64,000 nt of DNA, from the NCBI RefSeq assembly GCF_900129885.1, contig NZ_FQXE01000004.1, positions 186,001 to 250,000 on the forward strand. Direction: 5' to 3'. The stretch is from Pollutimonas bauzanensis (GTDB lineage: Bacteria; Pseudomonadota; Gammaproteobacteria; Burkholderiales; Burkholderiaceae_B). Both the position numbers and the translations under genes were made by a program. The notes beneath the pieces were generated by a model, which did no database searches, was not told the origin of the DNA, and worked only from the letters and a program-made list of their open reading frames with translations. Below are positions 53,869 through 61,943 of this stretch, in pieces (the stretch's first letter is position 1; each line of letters begins with the position of its first letter).

Positions 53869-54837
53869 ATGCAGATACCCTTTTCCCGCACACTCATCGC
53901 CCTGGTGGCCGGCATGGCGCTGGCCGGCGGCGCCGCCGCCCAGACATGGCCGAACAAGCCCATCACATTCGTCGTGCCGTTCTCGGCCGGCGGCGCCAAC
54001 GACCTAATGGCCCGGGCCGCGGCCGAAGGCGCCTCCAAGCAACTGGGCCAGCCCATCATCATCGAGAACAAGGGCGGGGCCGGCGGCACGATAGGTTCCT
54101 ACTATGTGGCCAGGAGCGCGCCGGACGGCTATACCTTCCTGATCAGCGCAGCGGGGGTTATCTCCAACAGCATGATCAAGAAATCCATGCCGTTCAAGGA
54201 CAGCGATCTGGAGCCCGTCGTGATGATAGGCCTGGCGCCTTCGGTCATCGTCGTTCCCGCGGATTCCAAATTCAATAACCTGAAGGATTTCGTCGACGCC
54301 TCCAAGACCGGCGAGGGCCTGTACTTCGCCACCGCGGGAACCGGCAGCACGCCGCATTTCGTCGCCGAACTGCTCAACACCCAGTACGGCGCCAAGATCG
54401 AGCCCGTGCCCTACAAGAGCGGCTCCGAAGGCGTGGTCGCCGTCATGAGCGGGCAGGTCTCCGGCACTTCCGAGGCCAGCATCATCGCGCTGCCCCACAT
54501 CGAGCCGGGCGGCAAATTCAAGGCGCTCGCCACTACCTGGGTGCGGCGCATCGCAGCCTATCCGCAATTGTCCACGGCCACGGAACAGGGCTTCCCCAAG
54601 CTGCAGATCGCACACTGGGCCGGGCTTCATGCGCCAGCCGGCGTTCCCGCCGACATCCTGGACAAGATGGCCGCCGCGGTGGATGCGGCCATGAAGTCGC
54701 CGGAAGTCGTCGATCGCCTCACCCCTCTTGGCATTGAACCCGTGGGCGGAACGCGGGCCGAATTCATTGAGTTCGTGAATGCGGAACGCGCCCGCCTCGG
54801 CGAGGTCGTCAAGGCCGCCGGCATGAAGGAGGAATAA
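53869..54837 (+). CDS. Bug-family substrate-binding protein
   Basis: Binding protein of 322 residues; the signal peptide ends near GGAAAQ (residue 25). Landmarks: WPNKPITFVVPFSAGGAND, IIENKGGAGGTIGSYYVA, PVPYKSGSEGVVAVMSGQV. The ATG at 53869 starts the signal; reading further upstream gives an implausible hydrophilic extension from the spacer. The preceding 155 bases are very GC-rich with several short inverted repeats. The stop codon abuts the ATG of the lyase gene (TAAATG), indicating tight co-expression. Confidence 0.9.
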   Translation: MQIPFSRTLIALVAGMALAGGAAAQTWPNKPITFVVPFSAGGANDLMARAAAEGASKQLGQPIIIENKGGAGGTIGSYYVARSAPDGYTFLISAAGVISNSMIKKSMPFKDSDLEPVVMIGLAPSVIVVPADSKFNNLKDFVDASKTGEGLYFATAGTGSTPHFVAELLNTQYGAKIEPVPYKSGSEGVVAVMSGQVSGTSEASIIALPHIEPGGKFKALATTWVRRIAAYPQLSTATEQGFPKLQIAHWAGLHAPAGVPADILDKMAAAVDAAMKSPEVVDRLTPLGIEPVGGTRAEFIEFVNAERARLGEVVKAAGMKEE

Positions 54838-55710
54838 ATGGCCAGCACCCGACCAGGCACCATCCTGCAACAGAAAGTCCAGGCCCGCCGCGGCCTGATG
54901 GTGGCCGGGGCGTCCAACGCCTTGACCGCCCGCCTCATCCAGCAACTTGGCTTCGAAGCCGTCTACCTCACGGGGGCCGGCATCACCAATACCTTCTACG
55001 GCGTTCCCGACCTGGGCTTCATCAGCCTGGCGGACCTGGCCCAGCACACGGCGGCGACGCGCGACGCCGTCGACCTGCCCATCATCGTCGACGCCGACAC
55101 CGGCTTCGGCAATGCGCTCAATGTGCGGCATACGGTGCGCACCCTGGAGCGCGCGGGCGCCAACGCGATCCAGCTGGAAGACCAGGTCATGCCGAAGAAA
55201 TGCGGCCACTTCAGCGGCAAGGCTGTGATTCCCGCCGCCGAAGCCGCATCCAAGATCAAGGCCGCGGTCGACGCGCGCGCGAATGAAGACTTCCTCATCA
55301 TCGCGCGCACCGACGCGCGCGCGGTCGAGGGTTTCGAAGCCGCGCTCGAGCGCGCGGCGCTGTTCGCGGAGAATGGCGCCGACATCACCTTCGTCGAGGC
55401 GCCCGAAAGCCTGGACGAACTGCGCCGCATCCCCCAGGCGCTGCGGGTGCCGCAAGTGGTCAATGTGGTGATCGGCGGCAAGACGCCGACGCTGCCCGCC
55501 GCCGAATTTGCCACCATGGGCTTTGGGCTGGTGCTGTACGCCAACGCCGCGCTGCAAAGCGCCGTGCATGGCATGACGGTGGCGCTGGAGCGCCTGCGCG
55601 ATACCGGCCGCCTGGACGAAGACAGCGGCCTGGTGGCCAGCTTCGCGCAGCGCCAGCAACTGGTGCAAAAAGGCCTTTTCGACGATCTGGACAAGCGCTA
55701 CAGCGTATAG
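54838..55710 (+). CDS. Isocitrate lyase/PEP mutase superfamily enzyme
   Basis: Phosphoenolpyruvate mutase-type barrel of 290 residues. Metal and substrate residues are visible: VDADTGFGN (Asp85, Asp87), QLEDQVMPKKCGHFSGK with catalytic-loop C122 as in 2-methylisocitrate lyase, and IIARTDAR. Length fits 2-methylisocitrate lyase, oxaloacetate decarboxylase or dimethylmalate lyase. The YVTGxG motif reads YLTGAG. Its neighbours (Bug proteins and, nearby, an MmgE/PrpD gene) suggest a C4-C6 branched or hydroxy-dicarboxylate. I cannot choose between lyase and decarboxylase. Confidence 0.85.
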   Translation: MASTRPGTILQQKVQARRGLMVAGASNALTARLIQQLGFEAVYLTGAGITNTFYGVPDLGFISLADLAQHTAATRDAVDLPIIVDADTGFGNALNVRHTVRTLERAGANAIQLEDQVMPKKCGHFSGKAVIPAAEAASKIKAAVDARANEDFLIIARTDARAVEGFEAALERAALFAENGADITFVEAPESLDELRRIPQALRVPQVVNVVIGGKTPTLPAAEFATMGFGLVLYANAALQSAVHGMTVALERLRDTGRLDEDSGLVASFAQRQQLVQKGLFDDLDKRYSV

Positions 55711-55805
55711 CGCGCCCCTAAGGGCAGCGGGCCGCCCGGGACGGGGCGCGCTGCCCGCGGCTTGCCGGCGCATGCCGGACGGCCGCCAGGCGGTCTCTTG
55801 ATTTT

Positions 55806-55831
55806 TTACTTGTACGACAACTGACAAGTAA
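55806..55831. promoter_or_regulatory. TTACTTGT/ACAAGTAA inverted repeat upstream of a Bug gene
   Basis: Perfect 8-base arms (55806-55813, 55824-55831) are separated by ten bases. Inside lies TTGT-ACG-ACAA (55810-55820), a shape like HutC/GntR operators. It is 85 bases upstream of the Bug ATG. The GntR regulator at 48311 is a candidate ligand by proximity only. Confidence 0.45.
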
Positions 55832-55915
55832 GTATGATAATTGAAAAACCAGTCAGGAAAGTGCTTCGGCACTCATAAAACAGACAGTGCGCCCGCAGCG
55901 CAAGGAGAAGACAAT

Positions 55916-56899
55916 ATGAAGAAATTATCAGGGTTGGCGGCAGCCGCTTGCTGCGTCTGCATGGCGGCCCCCGCCGCATTCGCGCAGGACGGCGCCGCGG
56001 GCTATCCGAACAAGACCATCAAGATCGTCGTCCCCTTCCCCGCGGGAGGAACCTCGGACGTGCTCGCGCGCCTGGTCGGCCAGAAGCTCAGCGAAGCCTG
56101 GGGCCAGTCGGTGGTCGTCGACAACCGCAGCGGGGCGAACGGCAATATCGGGGCGGATTACGTGGTCAGGTCGCCCGCCGACGGCTATACGCTGCTGCTG
56201 ATCGACATGGGCAACCTCACCATCAGCCCCAGCATCTACCCCAATATGCCCTTCAATCCGGCGAAAGACCTGGCGCCCGTCACCATGCTGGCCTATTCCC
56301 CGCATCTGCTGGTCACGACCAAGGCATTGCCCGTCAAGACCCAGGAAGAGCTGGTCGCCTATGCCAAGTCGAAAAAAGGCCAGCTCAACTTCGCCGCGGC
56401 GGCCGGCATCGGCAGCGCCCCGCATATGGCCGGCGTGCTGTTTGCCCAGAAAAGCGGCATCGACTGGGGCTATATACCCTATAAAGGCGGGGCCCAGGCC
56501 CTTACCGACTTGGTCGGCGGGCAGGTCGATGTCACGACCAACGGCATGGTCGCCACCTATCCGCATGTCAAGAGCGGCAAGATCCGGCTCCTGGCCGTCA
56601 CCAGCAGCAAAAGGCTGGCCCAGCTGCCCGATGTGCCCACCGTGAGCGAAATGATACCCGGCTTCCTCACAGGCAGCTGGCAGGGCGTGATGGCTCCGGC
56701 CGGGACACCCAAGCCCATCATAGACAAGCTCAGCGCCGAGATGGCCAGGATTGTCGAGATGCCCGAAATTCAGGAAAAGCTGGCCACCCTGGGCGCGGAA
56801 CCCCTGACCAACAGCCCCGAGGAATTCGGCGCCTGGGTGCATGAACAGGTGGCCAGCTGGCGCAAGGTCGTCGACGCCGCCGGCATCAAGGTGGAATAA
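55916..56899 (+). CDS. Bug-family substrate-binding protein
   Basis: Binding protein of 327 residues with a signal of about 23 residues (ending PAAFAQ) that contains two unusual cysteines in CCVCM. Landmarks: YPNKTIKIVVPFPAGGTSD, VVDNRSGANGNIGADYV, IPYKGGAQALTDLVGGQVD. ATG 55916 has AAGGAG upstream; the longer frame starts with TTG. It ends 17 bases from a convergent Bug gene of similar type, so the two Bug genes face each other tail to tail. Confidence 0.9.
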   Translation: MKKLSGLAAAACCVCMAAPAAFAQDGAAGYPNKTIKIVVPFPAGGTSDVLARLVGQKLSEAWGQSVVVDNRSGANGNIGADYVVRSPADGYTLLLIDMGNLTISPSIYPNMPFNPAKDLAPVTMLAYSPHLLVTTKALPVKTQEELVAYAKSKKGQLNFAAAAGIGSAPHMAGVLFAQKSGIDWGYIPYKGGAQALTDLVGGQVDVTTNGMVATYPHVKSGKIRLLAVTSSKRLAQLPDVPTVSEMIPGFLTGSWQGVMAPAGTPKPIIDKLSAEMARIVEMPEIQEKLATLGAEPLTNSPEEFGAWVHEQVASWRKVVDAAGIKVE

Positions 56900-56916
56900 A
56901 GGCGCAATGCCCGGCC

Positions 56917-57918
56917 TCAGTCCGAGGCCGATATCTTGGCATCCCGCACTATTTTCCCCCACTTGTCGTACTCGGCCAGGATGAAAGCGCGGAATTCGGC
57001 AGGCGTCGCGCTGGTGGAGATCTCCACCGCCGCCTGCGCCAGTTGCTGCTTGACCTCGGGCTTCTTCATGGCGCGCATCAGCGCCTGGTGCAATCTGTCT
57101 ATGACCGGCTGCGGCGTTTTTTGCGGTGCGATGAGCCCTATCCAGTTGACCGCGACAAAAGACGGCAGTCCCTCCTCGCCGGAAGCCGGCAGGTCGGGCA
57201 GAAATTCGGATCGCTTGTCGTTGGCCATCACGATCCCGCGCAGGCGGCCGTCCTTGATCTGCTGGTAGACGGCCGGCAAATCGACGACTACGCCATCCAC
57301 GTGGCCGGCCTGGGTATCGGTCACCGCGGGCGTGGCGCCCTTGTACGGCACATGCACGATATTGCCGCCGGCGGCGCTTTTGAACAGCTCGATGGCCAGG
57401 TGGGGCAGGCCGCCGCTGCCGGACGAAGCCAGCGTCACTTGCTGTTTGCCGGCCAGGGCTATCAGTTCCTTGAGATTGTGCGCCGGCACCTTGGGATTGA
57501 CGGCCAGGGTCTCGGGCGTGATGCCGACCAGGCTGATCGCCGCGAAATCCTGGCGCGCGTCATACGGCACCTTGCCATGGGTGTGGGGAGTGACGACCAG
57601 CGGGCTGGCGCTGCTGACCATCAATGTATAGCCGTCGGGGCTGGCCTGCGCCACGTGGTTGGTGCCTATCATGCCCGCGGCGCCCACCCGGTTCTCCACG
57701 ACCACCGAAACCCCGAGGTCTTCGGCCAGGGGCTGGGCGATTGCCCGCGCGACGATATCGTTCGAGCCGCCGGGAGAGAAGCCGACCACCAGGGTAATCG
57801 GCTTGGACGGGAAGCCGGCTGTTTGCGCCTTTACCGGCGCAAGCAGGCAAGCCGCGCCCAGAGCCGTGACTGCGGCGCACGCCGCGGCGCCAAGGCGCAA
57901 GCGATTGAGGTTCTTCAT
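56917..57918 (-). CDS. Bug-family substrate-binding protein (PrpD-linked)
   Basis: Binding protein of 333 residues with a signal of about 31 residues (ending APVKAQ). Landmarks: FPSKPITLVVGFSPGGSND, VVENRVGAAGMIGTN, VPYKGATPAVTDTQAGHVD. AGGAGACAACAAA precedes the ATG. It lies downstream of the MmgE/PrpD gene on the same strand with a 46-base gap, so the pair is probably an operon for uptake and dehydration or isomerisation of a tricarboxylate-like compound. Confidence 0.9.
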   Translation of the reverse strand: MKNLNRLRLGAAACAAVTALGAACLLAPVKAQTAGFPSKPITLVVGFSPGGSNDIVARAIAQPLAEDLGVSVVVENRVGAAGMIGTNHVAQASPDGYTLMVSSASPLVVTPHTHGKVPYDARQDFAAISLVGITPETLAVNPKVPAHNLKELIALAGKQQVTLASSGSGGLPHLAIELFKSAAGGNIVHVPYKGATPAVTDTQAGHVDGVVVDLPAVYQQIKDGRLRGIVMANDKRSEFLPDLPASGEEGLPSFVAVNWIGLIAPQKTPQPVIDRLHQALMRAMKKPEVKQQLAQAAVEISTSATPAEFRAFILAEYDKWGKIVRDAKISASD

Positions 57919-57964
57919 TTTGTTGTCTCCTGAGTAGAAATCGAATGCCTGTCCTGGCGCTTGC

Positions 57965-59335
57965 TTAGCCGGCGCCGATACTGAAAATCCCGGCAGCGTC
58001 GCTTGCGGCGGGCATGTCCAGGCAAAAGTCTAGAAGGTCGCCGCAGCGCCGCGAGTCCAGCGCAAGGCTGGCCAGCTTGCGGAATTTTTCAATCAGCTGG
58101 TCGTTGCTCATGGGGTTGGTGACGCTGCCGGTCGCGTTCTCGGTCCTGGCCTCGAAAACGCGGCCATCCTTGAGCCGGACGGCGACCGCCGCCTGATTGT
58201 CCGCCAGGCCGGGCGCCACTTCGACATGCAGCTTTTCCTGGAGCGCCCGCACTTCGGGATCCAGGACGCATTCGAGCTCGCCCTGCTCCACGCCCGCGGC
58301 CTTGCGGACCAGGGCGGCCGCCACCCAGTGGTACAGGCTGACTTGGGCGTCCAGCGCGCTGCGCGGCAGCTTGCGCCAGGTCAGGTTCAAGGCATCCGCA
58401 TGGACGCGCAGGTCGACGCGCTCGATGTCGCCGGGGGAAATCGCGCCGCTGCGCGCCAATTCCAGGCAGGCGTCTATCGATGGGTGAATGACGATGCCGC
58501 AAGGGTATGGCTTGTAGGTATTGTTCAATAGCTCGAAATCGCGGCCCAGCCCCTCGCGGATTTTCCGCGGGTCGGCCGTGGCCGACAACACCTGCAACAG
58601 GCCATTGCGCCCGTCGATGGAAATCTCGCTGCATGTGAAACCGGCCTGCGCCATATAGGCCGAGACCAGGCCGTTTCTCGCGGCGACGGCCGGGACATAG
58701 GTGATCGCCATGCTGCCATGGGTGGCGCGCAGGCCGCAGGCCTGGGTCGCCGCCAGGCCGAGGGCATGGATCATCTGCTCATGCGCTAGGCCGAGCAGGC
58801 GCCCGACCGCCGCCGCGGCCCCTATGCCTCCCGACAGCCCCGTCATGTACCAGCCGATGCTGGAACCGCCGCCCGCCGCTATGGCGTTGCTGACCCGGCA
58901 TTCCAGTTCGATGCCTATCGACAGCGCGTTCAGCAGCCCAGTGCCCGGCACCGGATTGCCGGCCCGCGACAGGGTGTGCGCCGCGGCGAGCGCGGCCGCC
59001 GCAACCGGCCCGGTCGGATGGGTGATCGTGGCCAGGTGGGTATCGTCAAACGTGTGGGCGGATGAACTCAGGCAGCCCAGCAGGGCGGCATTCGACATCC
59101 CGGTGCGTTCCCGGCGCCCCAGCACGGGGGTGGCGCCTTCGCCATCCATGGCCATGATTCCCTTTACGGCCGCGTCCATCGAAGGCGTGCCGGCGCCCCC
59201 GACCGCGCAGGCCACCCAGTTCATCAGCGCGCGTACCGATTCGGCCCGCAGCCTTTCGGACAGCCCGTCCCAGGACGTATCTATTGCAAAGCCGGCCATG
59301 CAATGTGTTACGGGCAAATCGTCGTCTATCGTCAT
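57965..59335 (-). CDS. MmgE/PrpD-family protein
   Basis: Protein of 456 residues of the 2-methylcitrate dehydratase/aconitate decarboxylase/iminodisuccinate epimerase superfamily. Landmarks: NWVACAVGGAGTPSMDAA, SSSAHTFDDTHLATITHPTG with conserved Asp/His residues, GLAATQACGLRATHGSM, and YKPYPCGIVIHPSIDACL, each close to family blocks. It is a full-length member, but no prpB/prpC or methylcitrate synthase is adjacent. The isocitrate-lyase-like gene 2.3 kb away could supply a partner. The function may be dehydration of an unknown hydroxy-tricarboxylate. Confidence 0.87.
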   Translation of the reverse strand: MTIDDDLPVTHCMAGFAIDTSWDGLSERLRAESVRALMNWVACAVGGAGTPSMDAAVKGIMAMDGEGATPVLGRRERTGMSNAALLGCLSSSAHTFDDTHLATITHPTGPVAAAALAAAHTLSRAGNPVPGTGLLNALSIGIELECRVSNAIAAGGGSSIGWYMTGLSGGIGAAAAVGRLLGLAHEQMIHALGLAATQACGLRATHGSMAITYVPAVAARNGLVSAYMAQAGFTCSEISIDGRNGLLQVLSATADPRKIREGLGRDFELLNNTYKPYPCGIVIHPSIDACLELARSGAISPGDIERVDLRVHADALNLTWRKLPRSALDAQVSLYHWVAAALVRKAAGVEQGELECVLDPEVRALQEKLHVEVAPGLADNQAAVAVRLKDGRVFEARTENATGSVTNPMSNDQLIEKFRKLASLALDSRRCGDLLDFCLDMPAASDAAGIFSIGAG

Positions 59336-59405
59336 GCTTGCATATCTCCCCGCCGCGGCCCCAAGTTCGCCTCGATCGTTTTTTGTGTCAATTGTTCTTT
59401 TAGAC

Positions 59406-59448
59406 AGAACATATGTTCTATTCTATTATTGACTGACAGGAATTGTCA
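59406..59448. promoter_or_regulatory. AGAACATATGTTCT palindrome and TGACA/TGTCA repeat before the PrpD-family gene
   Basis: AGAACATATGTTCT (59406-59419) is a perfect 14-base palindrome about 70 bases upstream of the MmgE/PrpD ATG. TGACA (59434-59438) and TGTCA (59444-59448) form a second repeat beyond it. The zone is markedly AT-rich against the GC-rich background. No regulator gene is adjacent, so the binding protein must be encoded elsewhere. Confidence 0.5.
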
Positions 59449-59602
59449 AACCCATTCGGCATGCGGCCGGCCAGCGCCGGGCTTGCGCTGCCGCGCTGGC
59501 GGGAAAGCTTGGGGGGAGGTGTTCTCGCGAGACGCTGCGATCAGGCGCCGCGTTCGAGCGTGATGGGCAGCGCGCGGCGCGCGGCGCCAGGCCTGGCGCG
59601 GG

Positions 59603-59932
59603 CTATTTGCCCACCGCCCAGATGGCCACGCCCGCCGCCGCCGCGGCGACCACCGCCGCAAATATGGCGAGGCGCCTCAGGAAGACGATTTCCCGCTGCA
59701 GCCTGGCCGCGGCGGCATCCAGGCCTTCGATCGTTTCCTTCAACTGCAGCGCCAGTCCCTTGACGGACTCCGCATTCTGGGTCACCGCGGACTGCAGCTC
59801 GCGTATCTGCCTGGGAATGACTTCGTCCGCCTTCCCTTCGGCGGGCTTGGACGTGAACATCGGCACGGCCGCGGTGACGATTTGCGTTATGTAGGGAAGC
59901 GCCACTTTCAGCACGGGAAGAAAGACCGCCAT
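59603..59932 (-). CDS. Small membrane protein with central coiled coil
   Basis: Unrecognised protein of 109 residues. A hydrophobic N-terminal stretch (residues about 3-26) is followed by a charged/helical middle with heptad character (IRELQSAVTQ, LALQLKETIEGLDAAAARL) and a strong C-terminal membrane helix (LAIFAAVVAAAAAGVAIWAVG). The layout suggests an inner-membrane protein with a helical soluble segment, possibly oligomeric. It is transcribed alone; the neighbouring 267 bases upstream of the PrpD-type gene show no other frame. Confidence 0.65.
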   Translation of the reverse strand: MAVFLPVLKVALPYITQIVTAAVPMFTSKPAEGKADEVIPRQIRELQSAVTQNAESVKGLALQLKETIEGLDAAAARLQREIVFLRRLAIFAAVVAAAAAGVAIWAVGK

Positions 59933-60001
59933 GATAAATCCTGGTCGAGATGATCGTGCTTGAAGTCTATCACCCGGACACGCCTGAAGAGCGCCGCCCG
60001 G

Positions 60002-60493
60002 TCAGGCCTGGGTCAGCCCCAGGCGCTTATGCCATTCGGCTATGGATTCTTCCGGATAGCCGTCGAATAATTTATCGCCTGGCCTGGCGTCCACTTCCAC
60101 CCATGGCGCCTTGGAATCCAGCAGCAAGTGGGTATGCTCCGGCGGAACGGGCAGCGGCGTGTCGATGGCGGAGGCGAAGGGGTGTATCAGTTCCGGCCAT
60201 TCGGGGCTGAACAGCCACAAAGCGCTCCCGCAACGCTTGCAGAAATGGCGCTCGGCGGTGCTGGGATGGGCGGTTTTCTCGCCCGGTTCCTGTAGCAGCG
60301 CGTGATAGACCGAAATGCTGGCGCTGCCGGTGACCTTCATGGTCTCGGCGTCGCCGGCCAGGTTGATGGCATAACCACCCCCGCCCTGCGTCTTGCGGCA
60401 GATGGAGCAATAGCAACGCTGATAGGGATAGGGCGTGGCGCTGGAAACCGAAAATTCCACGGCGCCGCAGTGGCATGAGCCTTCGAGTTGCAT
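60002..60493 (-). CDS. GFA-family (CENP-V/GFA domain) zinc protein
   Basis: Zinc-binding protein of 163 residues with the glutathione-dependent formaldehyde-activating fold. The ligands C7 and C9 (CHCG), C27/C29/C32 (CYCSIC), and a later CKRCGS cluster are all present, fitting two zinc sites. Despite the family name most members are not proven formaldehyde enzymes. It is monocistronic or followed by the small gene upstream at 60512-60703, 18 bases from it. Confidence 0.88.
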   Translation of the reverse strand: MQLEGSCHCGAVEFSVSSATPYPYQRCYCSICRKTQGGGGYAINLAGDAETMKVTGSASISVYHALLQEPGEKTAHPSTAERHFCKRCGSALWLFSPEWPELIHPFASAIDTPLPVPPEHTHLLLDSKAPWVEVDARPGDKLFDGYPEESIAEWHKRLGLTQA

Positions 60494-60511
60494 AAAAAAT
60501 CCTTTTAACGA

Positions 60512-60703
60512 TTATTTCTTGTCCTTGTCCTTGCGCCCGTCTTTCTTTCCCTCATCGCTTTCAGGATTGGTGGTGCGCAAGAACTTGCTCAGGTACTCAT
60601 CCTCGCGTTGCGGTTGATCGTCGACGGGCGCTTGCGGCGCCTTCTTGCCGTCGTCCGCGGTCGGGGGGCTTTTTTTTCCAGGTGTGTTGGCATGCGCGGG
60701 CAT
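60512..60703 (-). CDS. Small charged hypothetical protein
   Basis: Protein of 63 residues, starting MPAHANTPGKK, rich in Lys, Asp, Pro and Gln, with YLSKFLRTTN as the only hydrophobic patch and a tail of alternating Lys/Asp. AGGAG lies eight bases before the ATG, which favours this start over one 18 residues earlier. No domain is recognised; it looks disordered. Its placement just upstream of the GFA gene suggests shared transcription. Confidence 0.6.
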   Translation of the reverse strand: MPAHANTPGKKSPPTADDGKKAPQAPVDDQPQREDEYLSKFLRTTNPESDEGKKDGRKDKDKK

Positions 60704-60850
60704 AGACGGCTCCTGTTTGGGTTCAAGGGCGGCGAAGCCGCAGGAAACGGCCAGCAAGCGGGATGCCCGCCCACGCGAGCGGCGGTCAGGCCGGGGCCGG
60801 GGGCGCCTCGCCGCATGCGGTCCGGGCGATCGCCCGCGCCATGTTTGCCG

Positions 60851-61456
60851 CTACGGCCGAAGCGAGGAGTTTTCCAAGGAAACCGCAGCCAGGACTTGGT
60901 AATACGACCCCTCTTCGGATGGCCTCGATGCGGCCAGGACGCATCGCGCAGGCGTCCACGCGATAGGGGGCGGGCGCAGGGCGCCGAGGTCGGCGTCGCC
61001 GGCCTTGCGCAGCAGGGACACATGCGGCCGGAACACGGACGGCGGCCGCTGCCATCCCAGGGCGGACAGATATGACCATAGCCGGCCGTAAGCCTCGTCG
61101 AGCCACGGTATGCGATCGCCGTCATGCGCCGAGGGGCCGGCCCATACAATGCGCGGACCGGCAAAGCGGCCGAAATGCCGCAGTTCAAGCCTGCCCGTGG
61201 GAAGGGTCCAGGCCGGCGCCGCATGGATCAGCTCCCGGGCTCGCGCCGCCGGCGTGTTGCCCAGAAAGGCCAGGGTCATGTGCAGGGTTTCGGGCCGCAG
61301 CACGCGACCGCCGCACAAGGCGTGCGCCGCGTGCGCCCAGGCCGAGATCTCGGCGGCGGTTTCGGCGGATGGCCACAGCGCAAAAAAGAGGCGCTGCGGC
61401 CCCTCGATGGCCGCCGGATCTTCAAGTGCCGAATTGCGGGTATCCAGGCCGTTCAT
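60851..61456 (-). CDS. thpR: RNA 2',3'-cyclic phosphodiesterase (2H family, ThpR)
   Basis: 2H phosphoesterase of 201 residues. The two HxTx/HxSx motifs are H59-M-T-L (ETLHMTLAFLG) and H145-V-S-L (FRPHVSLLRK), the catalytic pair for opening 2',3'-cyclic phosphates; the family was first described as 2'-5' RNA ligase. RLFFALWPS at about residue 22 is the family start. ATG 61456 is preferred over one 24 residues earlier. The 147 bases downstream to 60703 hold no recognisable gene. Confidence 0.9.
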   Translation of the reverse strand: MNGLDTRNSALEDPAAIEGPQRLFFALWPSAETAAEISAWAHAAHALCGGRVLRPETLHMTLAFLGNTPAARARELIHAAPAWTLPTGRLELRHFGRFAGPRIVWAGPSAHDGDRIPWLDEAYGRLWSYLSALGWQRPPSVFRPHVSLLRKAGDADLGALRPPPIAWTPARCVLAASRPSEEGSYYQVLAAVSLENSSLRP

Positions 61457-61619
61457 GAAAAATAAAATGCCCCGAAATGTCCAGACGATTCTATACGCCA
61501 CAACGGCGTTGTACCGCAAAAGCTCCACGCTTGCCGCCGCGCGGCGGCAAAAACCCGTTTATACGCGCGCAATCGAATATCCACAAGCCGCTTGGCCATC
61601 TTCCCGCGCCGGCGATGGA

Positions 61620-61943
61620 TCAATCCGCCGCGCCCGGCTCCGGCACATACACCACCGTGCCATCCTTCATGCGGTAGGCCACCCCGGCCTTGGAGCCTTC
61701 GCCCTGTCCCGTTTTTCCGCTGGCCTTGAAGCGCTCGATCTTTTCGCCTTTCTTGATGATCATTTCCATATTGTCCTTGCCAGGATCGGTAATGATGGTG
61801 ACGTCCTTCTTGGTGAAGGGATCGAGCAGGGGATTCTGGGCAATGGTGATCAGCAGCGCGGCAATGATGACCAAGAAAATATCGATCAGGTTGACGACGG
61901 AAAGAATGGGGTCGTCGGATTCCGTTTCATCCAGGAATTTCAT
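61620..61943 (-). CDS. DUF2149-family membrane protein
   Basis: Protein of 107 residues with one membrane helix (about residues 16-38, VVNLIDIFLVIIAALLITIA) and a small periplasmic-type domain. The DPILSVVNLIDIFLV opening with an Asp in the helix resembles ExbD/MotB partners of ExbB-type channels. DUF2149 genes are repeatedly found with CobN-like and ExbB-like genes, including, as I recall, the hmu heme loci of Bacteroidota. The start overlaps the ExbB-like stop (ATGA). Confidence 0.85.
   Translation of the reverse strand: MKFLDETESDDPILSVVNLIDIFLVIIAALLITIAQNPLLDPFTKKDVTIITDPGKDNMEMIIKKGEKIERFKASGKTGQGEGSKAGVAYRMKDGTVVYVPEPGAAD

Noticed and set aside
55711-55800. Terminator after the isocitrate-lyase-like gene
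   Set aside because: Several overlapping GC-rich pairings are possible and a T run follows, but no single convincing stem stands out.
59406-59419. SOS (LexA/DinR) box, because GAACATATGTTC equals the Gram-positive consensus
   Set aside because: Betaproteobacterial LexA uses a CTGT-N8-ACAG type site and the adjacent gene is metabolic; kept only as an unassigned operator.
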